DNA of 64,000 nucleotides from assembly GCF_013466605.1 (NCBI RefSeq), contig NZ_CP059162.1:1178001-1242000 (forward strand), given 5' to 3'. The stretch is from Pseudomonas chlororaphis subsp. aurantiaca (lineage in GTDB: Bacteria > Pseudomonadota > Gammaproteobacteria > Pseudomonadales > Pseudomonadaceae). Of this stretch, positions 30,234-39,282 are shown piece by piece; position 1 is the first letter of the stretch, and every line of letters starts with the position of its first letter. The notes beneath the pieces are model-generated. The model ran no database searches. It had not been told where the DNA came from and was given only the letters and a program-made list of their open reading frames with translations. The translations under genes and the position numbers were made by a program.

Positions 30234-30770
30234 ATGAACGCGACGCCTGCTCCTGCTGATGATTTGATCGTTATCGGCAAAATCTACTCTGTTCACGGCG
30301 TTCGCGGCGAAGTGAAGGTTTATTCCTTTACTGATCCGATTAAAAACCTGTTGGATTACAAAACCTGGACGCTCAAGCGCGAAGGTAGCGTGAAACAGGT
30401 TGAGCTGGTCAGCGGACGCGGGAATGAAAAATTCCTGGTCGCAAAGCTCAAGGGTCTCGATGATCGTGAAGAAGCGCGTCTTCTGGCCGGTTATGAGATC
30501 TGCGTGCCGCGCAACCTGTTCCCTGAACTGACCGACGGCGAGTACTACTGGTACCAGCTGCAAGGTCTCAAGGTCATCGACACTCACGGACAACTGTTCG
30601 GGAAGATCGATCACCTGCTGGAGACCGGCTCGAACGATGTAATGGTGGTCAAGCCTTGCGCTGGCAGCCTGGATGATCGCGAACGCCTGTTGCCCTATAC
30701 CGAGCAATGCGTGTTGGCCGTCGACCTGGCAGCGGGCGAGATGAAGGTGGATTGGGACGCGGACTTCTGA
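30234..30770 (+). CDS. rimM: Ribosome maturation factor RimM
   Basis: Assists assembly of the 30S head and binds S19. The 178-residue product has the N-terminal barrel ([20 protein letters not shown]) and a PRC-barrel part with [14 protein letters not shown] and [13 protein letters not shown]. It lies between rpsP and trmD with gaps of five and two bases, so all are one transcript. Confidence 0.96.
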   Translation: MNATPAPADDLIVIGKIYSVHGVRGEVKVYSFTDPIKNLLDYKTWTLKREGSVKQVELVSGRGNEKFLVAKLKGLDDREEARLLAGYEICVPRNLFPELTDGEYYWYQLQGLKVIDTHGQLFGKIDHLLETGSNDVMVVKPCAGSLDDRERLLPYTEQCVLAVDLAAGEMKVDWDADF

Positions 30771-30772
30771 AC

Positions 30773-31525
30773 GTGGCTAGCCTGCGCGTAGAAGTGATCA
30801 GTTTGTTTCCCGAGATGTTTTCCGCCATCAGCGACTACGGCATAACCAGCCGCGCGGTGAAACAGGGGCTCTTGCAGCTGACCTGTTGGAATCCGCGAGA
30901 CTACACCACGGATCGACATCACACTGTGGACGATCGCCCATTTGGCGGTGGCCCGGGCATGGTGATGAAGATCAAGCCCCTGGAAGATGCTCTGGTTCAG
31001 GCCAGGCAGGCAGCCGGGGAGGGCGCGAAGGTGATCTACCTGTCGCCCCAAGGCCGCAAACTGACTCAGTCGGCGGTACGCGAGTTGGCGAATGAGGATG
31101 CATTGATCCTGATTGCCGGTCGTTATGAAGGCATTGACGAGCGTTTTATTGAAGCTCATGTCGATGAAGAGTGGTCGATTGGCGACTATGTACTCTCCGG
31201 TGGCGAGCTGCCGGCGATGGTCCTGATTGATGCGGTTACGCGACTGCTGCCCGGAGCTTTAGGGCATGCGGATTCCGCGGAGGAAGATTCCTTCACGGAT
31301 GGTCTGCTGGATTGCCCGCACTACACCCGACCGGAGGTGTATGCGGATCAGCGTGTTCCCGACGTGTTGCTAAGTGGCAACCACGCACACATCCGGCGTT
31401 GGCGTTTACAGCAGTCCCTTGGTCGGACCTATGAACGACGCGCCGATCTTCTGGAAAGCCGCTCGCTTTCTGGAGAAGAGAAGAAGCTGCTCGAGGAATA
31501 CATCCGCGAGCGGGACGATAGTTAA
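30773..31525 (+). CDS. trmD: tRNA (guanine-37-N1)-methyltransferase TrmD
   Basis: Methylates G37 of tRNAs reading CNN codons and prevents frameshifting. The 250-residue SPOUT enzyme contains [38 protein letters not shown] and [19 protein letters not shown], the last two forming the trefoil-knot AdoMet site. The GTG at 30773 (GTGGCTAGC) starts two bases after the rimM stop and gives the usual N-terminus. Confidence 0.96.
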   Translation: MASLRVEVISLFPEMFSAISDYGITSRAVKQGLLQLTCWNPRDYTTDRHHTVDDRPFGGGPGMVMKIKPLEDALVQARQAAGEGAKVIYLSPQGRKLTQSAVRELANEDALILIAGRYEGIDERFIEAHVDEEWSIGDYVLSGGELPAMVLIDAVTRLLPGALGHADSAEEDSFTDGLLDCPHYTRPEVYADQRVPDVLLSGNHAHIRRWRLQQSLGRTYERRADLLESRSLSGEEKKLLEEYIRERDDS

Positions 31526-31570
31526 CAACGTATCGATGGTAGATCCGACGATTTACCTTAGGAGCACAGC

Positions 31571-31921
31571 ATGACCAACAAAATCATTCTTGCACTCGAA
31601 GCAGAGCAGATGACCAAAGAGATCCCAGCCTTTGCCCCGGGCGACACCATTGTCGTTCAGGTGAAAGTGAAGGAAGGCGATCGTTCCCGTCTGCAAGCGT
31701 TCGAAGGCGTTGTAATCGCCAAGCGTAACCGCGGCGTGAACAGTGCATTCACCGTTCGTAAAATCTCCAACGGTGTTGGCGTAGAGCGTACTTTCCAGAC
31801 CTACAGCCCGCAAATCGACAGCATGGCTGTCAAGCGTCGCGGTGACGTACGTAAAGCCAAGCTGTACTACCTGCGCGACCTGTCGGGTAAAGCAGCTCGC
31901 ATCAAGGAAAAACTGGCTTAA
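31571..31921 (+). CDS. rplS: 50S ribosomal protein L19
   Basis: A 116-residue protein with [40 protein letters not shown] and [15 protein letters not shown], the L19 consensus. The start follows AGGAG. It is the last gene of the operon, closed by a strong terminator 18 bases after the stop. Confidence 0.98.
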   Translation: MTNKIILALEAEQMTKEIPAFAPGDTIVVQVKVKEGDRSRLQAFEGVVIAKRNRGVNSAFTVRKISNGVGVERTFQTYSPQIDSMAVKRRGDVRKAKLYYLRDLSGKAARIKEKLA

Positions 31922-31939
31922 GTCCAGCTTCCGATGCAG

Positions 31940-31967
31940 AAAAAAGCAGCCTACGGGCTGCTTTTTT
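31940..31967 (+). terminator. Terminator of the rplS operon
   Basis: AAAAAAGCAGCC-TACG-GGCTGCTTTTTT: a 7-bp GC stem, a tetraloop and flanking A and T tracts. Confidence 0.88.
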
Positions 31968-32012
31968 GTTGTCCGTCATTTATCCCCGAAGTGTGTTTCA
32001 GGCAGTAGAACC

Positions 32013-32426
32013 ATGAGCTCCCGCGAGCAAGAAATCCAACGCCGGACCGAGCTGTCGGTTACCCGCGTGACCAAGGCGGTATTCCCGTCGACCACCAACC
32101 ACCACAACACCCTGTTCGGCGGCGCGGCGCTGGCCTGGATGGACGAAGTGTCGTTCATCGCCGCGACCCGTTTCTGCCGGCTGCCGCTGGTCACCGTGTC
32201 CACCGACCGTATCGACTTCAATCACCCGATTGCCGCGGGCTCCATCGTCGAGTTGGTGGGACGGGTGGTGAAGGTCGGCAACACCAGCCTCAAGGTCGAG
32301 GTTGAAGTCTTCGTCGAGAGCATGAGTTGCGATGGGCGGGAGAAGGCCATCCATGGCCTGTTCAGCTTTGTCGCCATCGATGACGACAAGCGCCCGGTGC
32401 CGGTGCTGCCGGGTTTTGTCGACTGA
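32013..32426 (+). CDS. Hotdog-fold acyl-CoA thioesterase (YciA-like)
   Basis: A 137-residue protein with NHHNTLFGGAALAWMDEVSFIAA and TVSTDRIDFNHPIAAGSIVEL. These are the acyl-CoA thioesterase box (N-----GG---W-D) and a following beta strand. It would hydrolyse acyl-CoAs in the cytosol; chain length is unknown. ATG at 32013 follows TCAGGCAG. Its place after rplS is conserved in Pseudomonas. Confidence 0.88.
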   Translation: MSSREQEIQRRTELSVTRVTKAVFPSTTNHHNTLFGGAALAWMDEVSFIAATRFCRLPLVTVSTDRIDFNHPIAAGSIVELVGRVVKVGNTSLKVEVEVFVESMSCDGREKAIHGLFSFVAIDDDKRPVPVLPGFVD

Positions 32427-32488
32427 TCGCGAGCAAGCCTCGCTCCTGCGGGATTTCACCGTTCTGTAGGAGCGAGGCTTGTCCGCGA
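32427..32488. repeat. REP-type long palindrome (GCTCCTGC family)
   Basis: TCGCGAGCAAGCCTCGCTCC ... GGAGCGAGGCTTGTCCGCGA, arms of about 24 bases with one mismatch, lying between the convergent thioesterase and antiporter genes. It is probably shared as a transcript end. Confidence 0.75.
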
Positions 32489-32495
32489 TGGGCTA

Positions 32496-34301
32496 TCAGG
32501 CCGCCATATCCTTCTGAATCAACGCCACCAGGGTCCAGCCCGCAGCAGGCTTGAGAGCGCTGCCTGGCGTCACCACGTGCACCCAGCCGCTGTTGTCGCG
32601 AGCGAACAGCAGGGTCGCCCGTTCACCGTGCAGCGCCTGGTAATCCTCCCAGCCAAAACCTTCGGTCAGGTTGGTGCTGTACAGCTCCGCACCCTGTCCC
32701 AGCAGGCTGGCCAGTTTGCTGTAGGACAGCGCCTCGCTGCCCAGCAGATGCCCACGGTGTTCATGGCTGGCCCGGTGCTTGTCGGTACGCCGGCTTTCCT
32801 GGCTGTTGGCCAGGCCGAACAGACGCTGATGGCCGAAGTCGTGACGGAAGCGCATGGAGGCCAGGGTGTTCAGTTCGCCGGAGGGCGACAGCGCCAGCAG
32901 ATGACCAAGCCCCACCAGGTCCAGATGGGCATCGGCGTGTTGCGACGCCGGGTTGCCGAAGTAGGTCGGCAGGCCGTCCATGCGCGCGGCGCGGATGTTT
33001 TCCCAACTCGAATCGGTCAGCAGTACGCGACTGCCCAGTTGCTGCAGGGCTTTGCCGATGGTCCGCGCCGGAGCGTTCGCCCCGACGATCAGGAAACCGC
33101 TCGGCGCCGGTTCCGCGACCTTCAGCAGGCGGGCCAGCGGCCGCGCGGTGGCGCTTTGCAGCACCACGGTGCCGATGATCACGGCGAAGGTCAGCGGCAC
33201 CAGCAGCAGCGCGCCTTCATGGCCTGCCTGGTCCAGGCGAATGGCGAAGATCGCCGAGACAGCCGCGGCAACGATGCCCCGCGGTGCGATCCAGGCCAAC
33301 AAGGCCCGTTCGCGCCAGTTCAGATTGGAGCCAGCGGTGGACAGCAGCACGTTCAAGGGCCGGGCGATGAACTGGATCACCAGCAGTAGAATCAACACCA
33401 GCGGCCCCAGGGCGATCAGGGCATTGAGGTCCAGGCGCGCCGCCAGCAGGATGAACAACCCGGAAATCAGCAGCACGCTGAGGTTTTCCTTGAAGTGCAG
33501 GATGTGCCGGACGTCGACGTCTTTCATGTTGGCCATCCACATGCCCATCAGGGTCACGGCCAGCAGGCCGGACTCATGCATCACCTGGTTGGCGCCGATG
33601 AAGATGCCCAGCACCGCCGCCAGCGTGGCCAGGTTGTGCAGGTATTCCGGCAGCCACTGGCGGCGCATGATGGTGCCCAGCACCCAGCCGCCGACGATGC
33701 CGAACAGGCTGCCGCAGAGGATCACCCCGCCGAAGGTCATCAGGCTGTGCTGCAAGCCCTGGCCCTCGGCGCTGGCGATGATGAAGCTGTAGACCACCAC
33801 CGCCAGCAGGGCGCCGATCGGGTCGATGACAATGCCTTCCCAGCGCAGGATATTGGCGATCGACGCCTTGGGCCGGACCACCCGCAGCATGGGCACGATC
33901 ACCGTTGGCCCGGTGACCAGGGTCAGGGTGCCGAACAGCAGCGCCAGCAGCCAGTCGAAGCCCAGCAGCCAGTGGGTGGCCAGGGTGATCACCGCCCAGG
34001 TCGAGAGCGCGCCGATAGTCACCAGCCGGTGCACCACCTTGCCGATCTCGCGCCATTCCGACAGGTGCAGGGTCAGGCTGCCTTCAAACAGGATCAAGGC
34101 CACCGCCAGCGATACCAGTGGCATCAACAGCGGTCCGAACAACTCTTGTGGGTCGAGCCAGCCCAGGACCGGGCCGGCGAGAATGCCGCTCAACAGCAGG
34201 AACAGAATGGCCGGCAGTTTCAGGCGCCAGGCCAGCCATTGGCAGCCCACTGCCGCCACGCCTATGCCGCCAAAGGCCAACAGAATCTGTTGTTCGTTCA
34301 T
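32496..34301 (-). CDS. CPA1-type cation:proton antiporter with C-terminal nucleotide-binding domain
   Basis: A 601-residue protein: 12-13 membrane segments to about residue 400, with LLLSGILAGPVLGWL, GTLTLVTGPTVIVPMLR and WEGIVIDPIGALLAVVV (conserved ion-site acidic residue). A Rossmann-type domain (SGFLIVGANAPARTIGKAL) and a C-terminal tail follow. It probably exchanges Na+ or K+ for H+, with the soluble part sensing a nucleotide. It is divergent from xerD. The same neighbour is found in P. aeruginosa. Confidence 0.86.
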   Translation of the reverse strand: MNEQQILLAFGGIGVAAVGCQWLAWRLKLPAILFLLLSGILAGPVLGWLDPQELFGPLLMPLVSLAVALILFEGSLTLHLSEWREIGKVVHRLVTIGALSTWAVITLATHWLLGFDWLLALLFGTLTLVTGPTVIVPMLRVVRPKASIANILRWEGIVIDPIGALLAVVVYSFIIASAEGQGLQHSLMTFGGVILCGSLFGIVGGWVLGTIMRRQWLPEYLHNLATLAAVLGIFIGANQVMHESGLLAVTLMGMWMANMKDVDVRHILHFKENLSVLLISGLFILLAARLDLNALIALGPLVLILLLVIQFIARPLNVLLSTAGSNLNWRERALLAWIAPRGIVAAAVSAIFAIRLDQAGHEGALLLVPLTFAVIIGTVVLQSATARPLARLLKVAEPAPSGFLIVGANAPARTIGKALQQLGSRVLLTDSSWENIRAARMDGLPTYFGNPASQHADAHLDLVGLGHLLALSPSGELNTLASMRFRHDFGHQRLFGLANSQESRRTDKHRASHEHRGHLLGSEALSYSKLASLLGQGAELYSTNLTEGFGWEDYQALHGERATLLFARDNSGWVHVVTPGSALKPAAGWTLVALIQKDMAA

Positions 34302-34408
34302 TGAAGCTCCCTGTTCCTTGAAATAGCGGGCTATGAAAGACTAGCGACCCTCTGCACAGTTCACTATTTATTTGCGCCCGGCCTCAAGCCCGCGCCTTTC
34401 GAGTATTT

Positions 34409-35305
34409 ATGCCCGCCATCGACCATCCCCTGATAGACCGTTTCCTCGATGCGCTATGGCTGGAAAAGGGCCTTTCCGACAATACTCGCGAGGCGTATCG
34501 CAGCGACCTGGCGTTGTTCAACGGTTGGCTGCAGGAAAAGGGACTGGAGCTGGTGAATGCCGGTCGCGAGCTGATTCTCGACCACCTCGCCTGGCGGGTG
34601 GAGCAAGCCTACAAGCCGCGTTCGACCGCGCGTTTTCTCTCCGGGGTACGCGGCTTCTATCGTTACCTGCTGCGGGAAAAGCTGATTGCCGTGGACCCCA
34701 CGCTGCAAGTCGACATGCCGCAGTTGGGCCGACCGTTGCCCAAGTCCCTGTCGGAGGCCGATGTCGAAGCCCTGCTGGCGGCTCCCGACCTGAGCGAAGC
34801 CATTGGCCAGCGCGACCGCGCCATGCTCGAAGTCCTGTATGCCTGCGGCCTGCGGGTCACCGAGCTGATCAGTCTGACCCTGGAGCAGGTCAATCTGCGG
34901 CAGGGCGTGTTGCGGGTGATGGGCAAGGGCAGCAAGGAGCGCCTGGTGCCGATGGGCGAGGAAGCGATTGTCTGGGTCGAGCGCTACATGCGCGATGCCC
35001 GGGGCGAACTGCTCGGCGGGCGGCCCAGCGATGTGTTGTTCCCCAGCCAGCGCGGCGAGCAGATGACCCGGCAGACCTTCTGGCACAGGATCAAGTATCA
35101 GGCCAAGGTCGCCGGGATCGGCAAGTCGCTGTCGCCGCATACCTTGCGGCACGCCTTCGCCACCCATCTGCTCAACCACGGCGCCGACCTGCGGGTGGTG
35201 CAAATGCTGCTCGGCCACAGCGACCTGTCGACCACCCAGATCTACACCCATGTCGCCCGGGCCCGTTTGCAGGACCTGCACGCCAAGCACCATCCCCGCG
35301 GTTGA
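34409..35305 (+). CDS. xerD: Site-specific tyrosine recombinase XerD
   Basis: Resolves chromosome dimers at dif with XerC and FtsK. The 298-residue product has the SAM-like core-binding domain (FLDALWLEKGLSDNTREAY). The catalytic set is CGLRVTELISL (Arg), KGSKERLVPMG (Lys), HTLRHAFATHLLNHG (His-x-x-Arg), LGHSDLSTTQIYTH (His and the Tyr nucleophile). Start ATG at 34409. dsbC follows about 190 bases later. Confidence 0.96.
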   Translation: MPAIDHPLIDRFLDALWLEKGLSDNTREAYRSDLALFNGWLQEKGLELVNAGRELILDHLAWRVEQAYKPRSTARFLSGVRGFYRYLLREKLIAVDPTLQVDMPQLGRPLPKSLSEADVEALLAAPDLSEAIGQRDRAMLEVLYACGLRVTELISLTLEQVNLRQGVLRVMGKGSKERLVPMGEEAIVWVERYMRDARGELLGGRPSDVLFPSQRGEQMTRQTFWHRIKYQAKVAGIGKSLSPHTLRHAFATHLLNHGADLRVVQMLLGHSDLSTTQIYTHVARARLQDLHAKHHPRG

Positions 35306-35493
35306 GTGAGGCATCGGTCACGACCCGGCAGCGGCCCCGCGCTGATCGGCAAATGACCGGCCTGGCTCAGCGGGAGCCCGCCAGGCGGGCCTTATGTGGT
35401 AGGCTTTGCCGGTTTGCAAAGTGGGCCGTTATGACCCGGTGTTCCAGTACGGGCGTTCTGACCGTCCCATTTGTCCGCCTTCAGGAGTTCCCA

Positions 35494-36225
35494 ATGCGCG
35501 TGACCCAGATGATCGCCGCCGCAGCCATTGCGTTGGCCAGTACCTTTGTTGTGGCCGATGACGCCGCCGAAAAAGCGATTCGTAAAAGCCTCCAGGGCCT
35601 GCAGCTCGAAGTCCCGGTAGAAAGCATCAGCGCCAGTCCGCTGCCCGGTGTCTATGAAGTCAAGCTCAAGGGCAGCCGCGTGCTGTACGCCAGCGCCGAC
35701 GGCCAGTTCGTGATGCAGGGCTACCTGTTCCAGCTCAAGGACGGCAAGCCGGTCAACCTGACCGAAAAGACCGAGCGCCTGGGCGTGGCCAAGCTGATCA
35801 ACGCCATTCCGGTCGCTGAAACCGTGGTCTACCCGGCCATCGGCGAAACCAAGACCCACATCACCGTCTTCACCGACACCACCTGCCCGTACTGCCACAA
35901 GTTGCACGCCGAAGTGCCTGAGCTGAACAAGATGGGCGTGGAAGTGCGTTACGTAGCCTTCCCGCGCCAGGGCCTGGGTTCGCCGGGTGACGAGCAGTTG
36001 CAGGCAGTCTGGTGCTCGGCCGACAAGAAAGCGGCCATGGACAAGATGGTCGATGGCAAGGAAATCAAGGCCGCCAAGTGCGCCAACCCGGTTTCCAAGC
36101 AATTCGCCCTGGGCCAGTCGATTGGTGTGAATGGCACGCCGGCCATCGTTTTGGCCGACGGCCAAGTGATTCCGGGCTACCAGCCTGCGCCACAAGTCGC
36201 CAAACTGGCGCTGGGCGCGAAATAA
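35494..36225 (+). CDS. dsbC: Thiol:disulfide interchange protein DsbC
   Basis: Periplasmic disulfide isomerase. The 243-residue product has a signal peptide (MRVTQMIAAAAIALASTFVVA) and an N-terminal dimerisation domain (LQGLQLEVPVESISASPLPG). The thioredoxin fold contains TDTTCPYCHKLH with the CPYC active site and the cis-proline loop GVNGTPAIVLADG. The start follows CAGGAG. A hairpin lies between it and hom. Confidence 0.96.
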   Translation: MRVTQMIAAAAIALASTFVVADDAAEKAIRKSLQGLQLEVPVESISASPLPGVYEVKLKGSRVLYASADGQFVMQGYLFQLKDGKPVNLTEKTERLGVAKLINAIPVAETVVYPAIGETKTHITVFTDTTCPYCHKLHAEVPELNKMGVEVRYVAFPRQGLGSPGDEQLQAVWCSADKKAAMDKMVDGKEIKAAKCANPVSKQFALGQSIGVNGTPAIVLADGQVIPGYQPAPQVAKLALGAK

Positions 36226-36316
36226 TCCTGCGTCGTCGAGCCTTTGACGATCATGGCGCGGCGGTTGTGGCCGGCGCGTCGTTAATAGAGAGCCGTGTGG
36301 TTTGCGGCTGTTTTCC

Positions 36317-36341
36317 ACGGCCGACCTAGTGTCGGCCGTTT
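36317..36341 (+). terminator. Hairpin just upstream of hom
   Basis: ACGGCCGAC-CTAGT-GTCGGCCGT, a 9-bp perfect stem with TT after it, ending 17 bases before the hom GTG. It may end dsbC transcription or act as a leader structure on hom. Confidence 0.5.
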
Positions 36342-36356
36342 CATGGGGAGTTCAGA

Positions 36357-37661
36357 GTGAATCCGGTCAAAGTGGGCATCTGTGGGCTGGGTACCGTCGG
36401 TGGCGGTACCTTCAATGTACTTCAGCGTAACGCCGAGGAAATTGCTCGTCGTGCCGGGCGTGGAATCGAAGTGGCACAAATTGCCATGCGCACGCCAAAG
36501 CCTCAGTTCCAAACGACCGGTATTGCGATTACCAACGATGTGTTCGAAGTGGCCACGAACCCAGAGATCGACATCGTCATAGAGCTGATGGGCGGCTATA
36601 CCGTTGCCCGCGAGCTGGTACTCAAGGCCATCGAGCATGGTAAACATGTGGTCACCGCCAACAAGGCGCTTATCGCCGTACACGGTAATGAAATTTTCGC
36701 CAAGGCCCGTGAGAAGGGCGTGATCGTGGCGTTCGAAGCCGCCGTGGCGGGTGGTATTCCAGTCATCAAGGCGATCCGCGAAGGCCTGTCGGCCAACCGC
36801 ATCAACTGGGTGGCCGGGATCATCAACGGCACGGGCAACTTCATCCTCACCGAAATGCGCGAGAAGGGTCGCACCTTCGAAGACGTGCTGGTCGAGGCCC
36901 AGGCCCTGGGTTACGCCGAAGCCGACCCGACCTTCGACGTCGAAGGCATCGACGCGGCGCACAAGCTGACCATCCTGGCGTCCATCGCCTTTGGTATCCC
37001 GCTGCAGTTCGACAAGGCCTACACCGAAGGCATCACCAAGCTGACCACCGCCGACGTGAACTATGCCGAAGCTCTGGGGTATCGTATCAAGCACCTGGGC
37101 GTGGCCCGCCGCACCGATGCCGGCATCGAGCTGCGCGTGCACCCGACGCTGATCCCGGCCGATCGCCTGATCGCCAATGTCAATGGCGTGTTCAACGCGG
37201 TGATGGTCAACGGTGATGCCGTTGGCTCCACCCTGTACTACGGTGCTGGCGCCGGCATGGAGCCGACCGCTTCGTCGGTGATCGCCGACCTGGTGGACGT
37301 GGTTCGCGCCATGACCAGCGACCCGGAGAACCGTGTGCCGCACCTGGCCTTCCAGCCGGACTCGCTATCGGCGCACCCGATCCTGCCGATCGAGGCCTGC
37401 GAAAGCGCCTACTACCTGCGGATCCAGGCCAAGGATCACCCGGGCGTACTGGCCCAGGTGGCGAGCATCCTCTCCGAGCGCGGCATCAACATCGAGTCGA
37501 TCATGCAGAAAGAGGTCGAAGAGCACGACGGCCTGGTGCCGATGATCCTGCTGACCCACCGTGTGGTGGAACAGCGCATCAACGATGCGATCACCGCGCT
37601 GGAAGCCCTGCAGGGCGTGGTCGGTCCGGTCGTACGGATCCGCGTCGAGCACCTGAACTAA
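36357..37661 (+). CDS. hom: Homoserine dehydrogenase
   Basis: Reduces aspartate semialdehyde to homoserine for threonine and methionine. The 434-residue product has the NAD-binding GICGLGTVGGGT, the catalytic region AGIINGTGNFILTEM with the lysine in IDAAHKLTILA, and a C-terminal ACT domain (VLAQVASILSERGINIESIM) for threonine feedback. It starts with GTG at 36357. thrC follows after a hairpin. In Pseudomonas this enzyme is separate from aspartokinase. Confidence 0.96.
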   Translation: MNPVKVGICGLGTVGGGTFNVLQRNAEEIARRAGRGIEVAQIAMRTPKPQFQTTGIAITNDVFEVATNPEIDIVIELMGGYTVARELVLKAIEHGKHVVTANKALIAVHGNEIFAKAREKGVIVAFEAAVAGGIPVIKAIREGLSANRINWVAGIINGTGNFILTEMREKGRTFEDVLVEAQALGYAEADPTFDVEGIDAAHKLTILASIAFGIPLQFDKAYTEGITKLTTADVNYAEALGYRIKHLGVARRTDAGIELRVHPTLIPADRLIANVNGVFNAVMVNGDAVGSTLYYGAGAGMEPTASSVIADLVDVVRAMTSDPENRVPHLAFQPDSLSAHPILPIEACESAYYLRIQAKDHPGVLAQVASILSERGINIESIMQKEVEEHDGLVPMILLTHRVVEQRINDAITALEALQGVVGPVVRIRVEHLN

Positions 37662-37672
37662 TCCGCTTCGTT

Positions 37673-37702
37673 GCGGGAGCCCCGGCGGCTCCCGCTTGAG
37701 AA
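37673..37702 (+). promoter_or_regulatory. Hairpin in hom-thrC gap
   Basis: GCGGGAGCC-CCGGC-GGCTCCCGC, a 9-bp perfect stem followed by TTGAGAACTCTTTTT, ends about 22 bases before the thrC start. It resembles an intrinsic terminator and could reduce thrC expression relative to hom, or be a leader structure. No leader peptide rich in threonine codons was found. Confidence 0.5.
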
Positions 37703-37723
37703 CTCTTTTTAGAGGAGCCAGTC

Positions 37724-39133
37724 ATGCGTTACATCAGCACCCGCGGCCAGGCACCGGCCCTGAATTTCGAAGACGTCCTGCTGGCCGGCCTGGCGAGCGA
37801 CGGCGGTTTGTACGTACCGGAAAACCTGCCACGTTTCACCCAAGAGGAAATCGCTTCCTGGGCTGGCCTGCCGTATCACGAGCTGGCCTTCCGGGTGATG
37901 CGCCCGTTCGTCACCGGCAGCATCCCGGATGCCGACTTCAAGAAAATCCTCGAAGAAACCTACGGTGCGTTTTCCCATAACGCCATTGCCCCGCTGCGCC
38001 AGCTGAACGGCAACGAGTGGGTCCTGGAGCTGTTCCACGGCCCGACCCTGGCGTTCAAGGACTTCGCCCTGCAACTGCTGGGTCGCCTGCTGGACTACGT
38101 GCTGGAGAAGCGCGGTGAGCGTGTGGTGATCATCGGCGCCACTTCCGGCGATACCGGTTCGGCCGCCATCGAAGGCTGCAAGCGTTGCGACAACGTCGAT
38201 ATCTTCATCCTGCACCCGCACAACCGTGTGTCCGAAGTGCAGCGTCGGCAGATGACCACCATCTTCGGCGAGAACATCCACAACATCGCCATCGAAGGCA
38301 ACTTCGACGACTGCCAGGAAATGGTCAAGGCCAGCTTCGCCGACCAGGGTTTCCTCAAGGGCACTCGCCTGGTGGCGGTGAACTCGATCAACTGGGCGCG
38401 GATCATGGCCCAGATCGTCTACTACTTCCACGCGGCCCTGCAACTGGGCGGCCCGGCGCGTTCGGTGGCGTTCTCGGTACCGACCGGCAACTTCGGCGAC
38501 ATCTTCGCCGGTTACCTGGCCCGCAACATGGGCCTGCCGATCAACCAGCTGATCGTCGCCACTAACCGCAACGACATCCTGCACCGCTTCATGAGCGGCA
38601 ACCAGTACGTCAAGGAAACCCTGCACGCCACCCTGTCGCCGTCGATGGACATCATGGTCTCGTCGAACTTCGAGCGCCTGCTGTTCGACCTGCACGGCCG
38701 CAACGGTGCCGCGCTGGCCGCGCTGATGGACTCCTTCAAGCAAGGTGGCGGTTTCAGCGTCGAGCAGGAGCGCTGGACCGAAGCCCGCAAGCTGTTCGAC
38801 TCCCTGGCCGTGGACGATGCCCAGACCTGCGAGACCATCGCCGAAGTCTTCGCCCAGACCGGTGAAGTGCTCGACCCGCACACCGCGATCGGCGTGAAGG
38901 CCGCCCGTGAGTGTCGTCGCAGCCTGGACATCCCGATGGTGGTGCTGGGCACCGCGCATCCGGTGAAATTCCCGGAAGCGGTGGAAAAGGCCGGGATCGG
39001 CAAGGCCCTGGAACTGCCGGCGCACCTGTCCGACCTGTTCCAGCGCGAAGAGCGTTGCACCGTCCTGGCCAACGACCTGAAGGCCGTCCAGGCCTTCGTC
39101 AGCCAGCATGGCAATCGCGGAAAACCGCTCTGA
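37724..39133 (+). CDS. thrC: Threonine synthase
   Basis: PLP enzyme converting O-phosphohomoserine to threonine. The 469-residue product is the long type II form: N-terminal YISTRGQAPALNFEDVLLAGL, the PLP lysine in GPTLAFKDFALQLLG, the phosphate loop VIIGATSGDTGSAAIE, and VPTGNFGDIFAGYLA. The start follows AGAGGAG. It forms a unit with hom and is closed by a terminator. Confidence 0.97.
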   Translation: MRYISTRGQAPALNFEDVLLAGLASDGGLYVPENLPRFTQEEIASWAGLPYHELAFRVMRPFVTGSIPDADFKKILEETYGAFSHNAIAPLRQLNGNEWVLELFHGPTLAFKDFALQLLGRLLDYVLEKRGERVVIIGATSGDTGSAAIEGCKRCDNVDIFILHPHNRVSEVQRRQMTTIFGENIHNIAIEGNFDDCQEMVKASFADQGFLKGTRLVAVNSINWARIMAQIVYYFHAALQLGGPARSVAFSVPTGNFGDIFAGYLARNMGLPINQLIVATNRNDILHRFMSGNQYVKETLHATLSPSMDIMVSSNFERLLFDLHGRNGAALAALMDSFKQGGGFSVEQERWTEARKLFDSLAVDDAQTCETIAEVFAQTGEVLDPHTAIGVKAARECRRSLDIPMVVLGTAHPVKFPEAVEKAGIGKALELPAHLSDLFQREERCTVLANDLKAVQAFVSQHGNRGKPL

Positions 39134-39155
39134 TCGAGTGACATCGATCGTCAAC

Positions 39156-39186
39156 AAGGCCCGTCTCTGACGGGCCTTGTCTTTTT
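39156..39186 (+). terminator. Terminator after thrC
   Basis: AAGGCCCGT-CTCTG-ACGGGCCTT followed by GTCTTTTT. It marks the right end of the conserved hom-thrC block, after which the signalling genes start. Confidence 0.85.
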
Positions 39187-39282
39187 ATACACAGGCTGTT
39201 TATCGCGACGCGTCTTCTAAGGATCGAGCTCAAGAACTGGGCACAAGGACAGGGCGGCGCCGCGTCGAGGATCACTCACAGG

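Noticed and set aside
37673..37702. Classical threonine attenuator before thrC
   Set aside because: No leader peptide with a run of threonine codons was seen.
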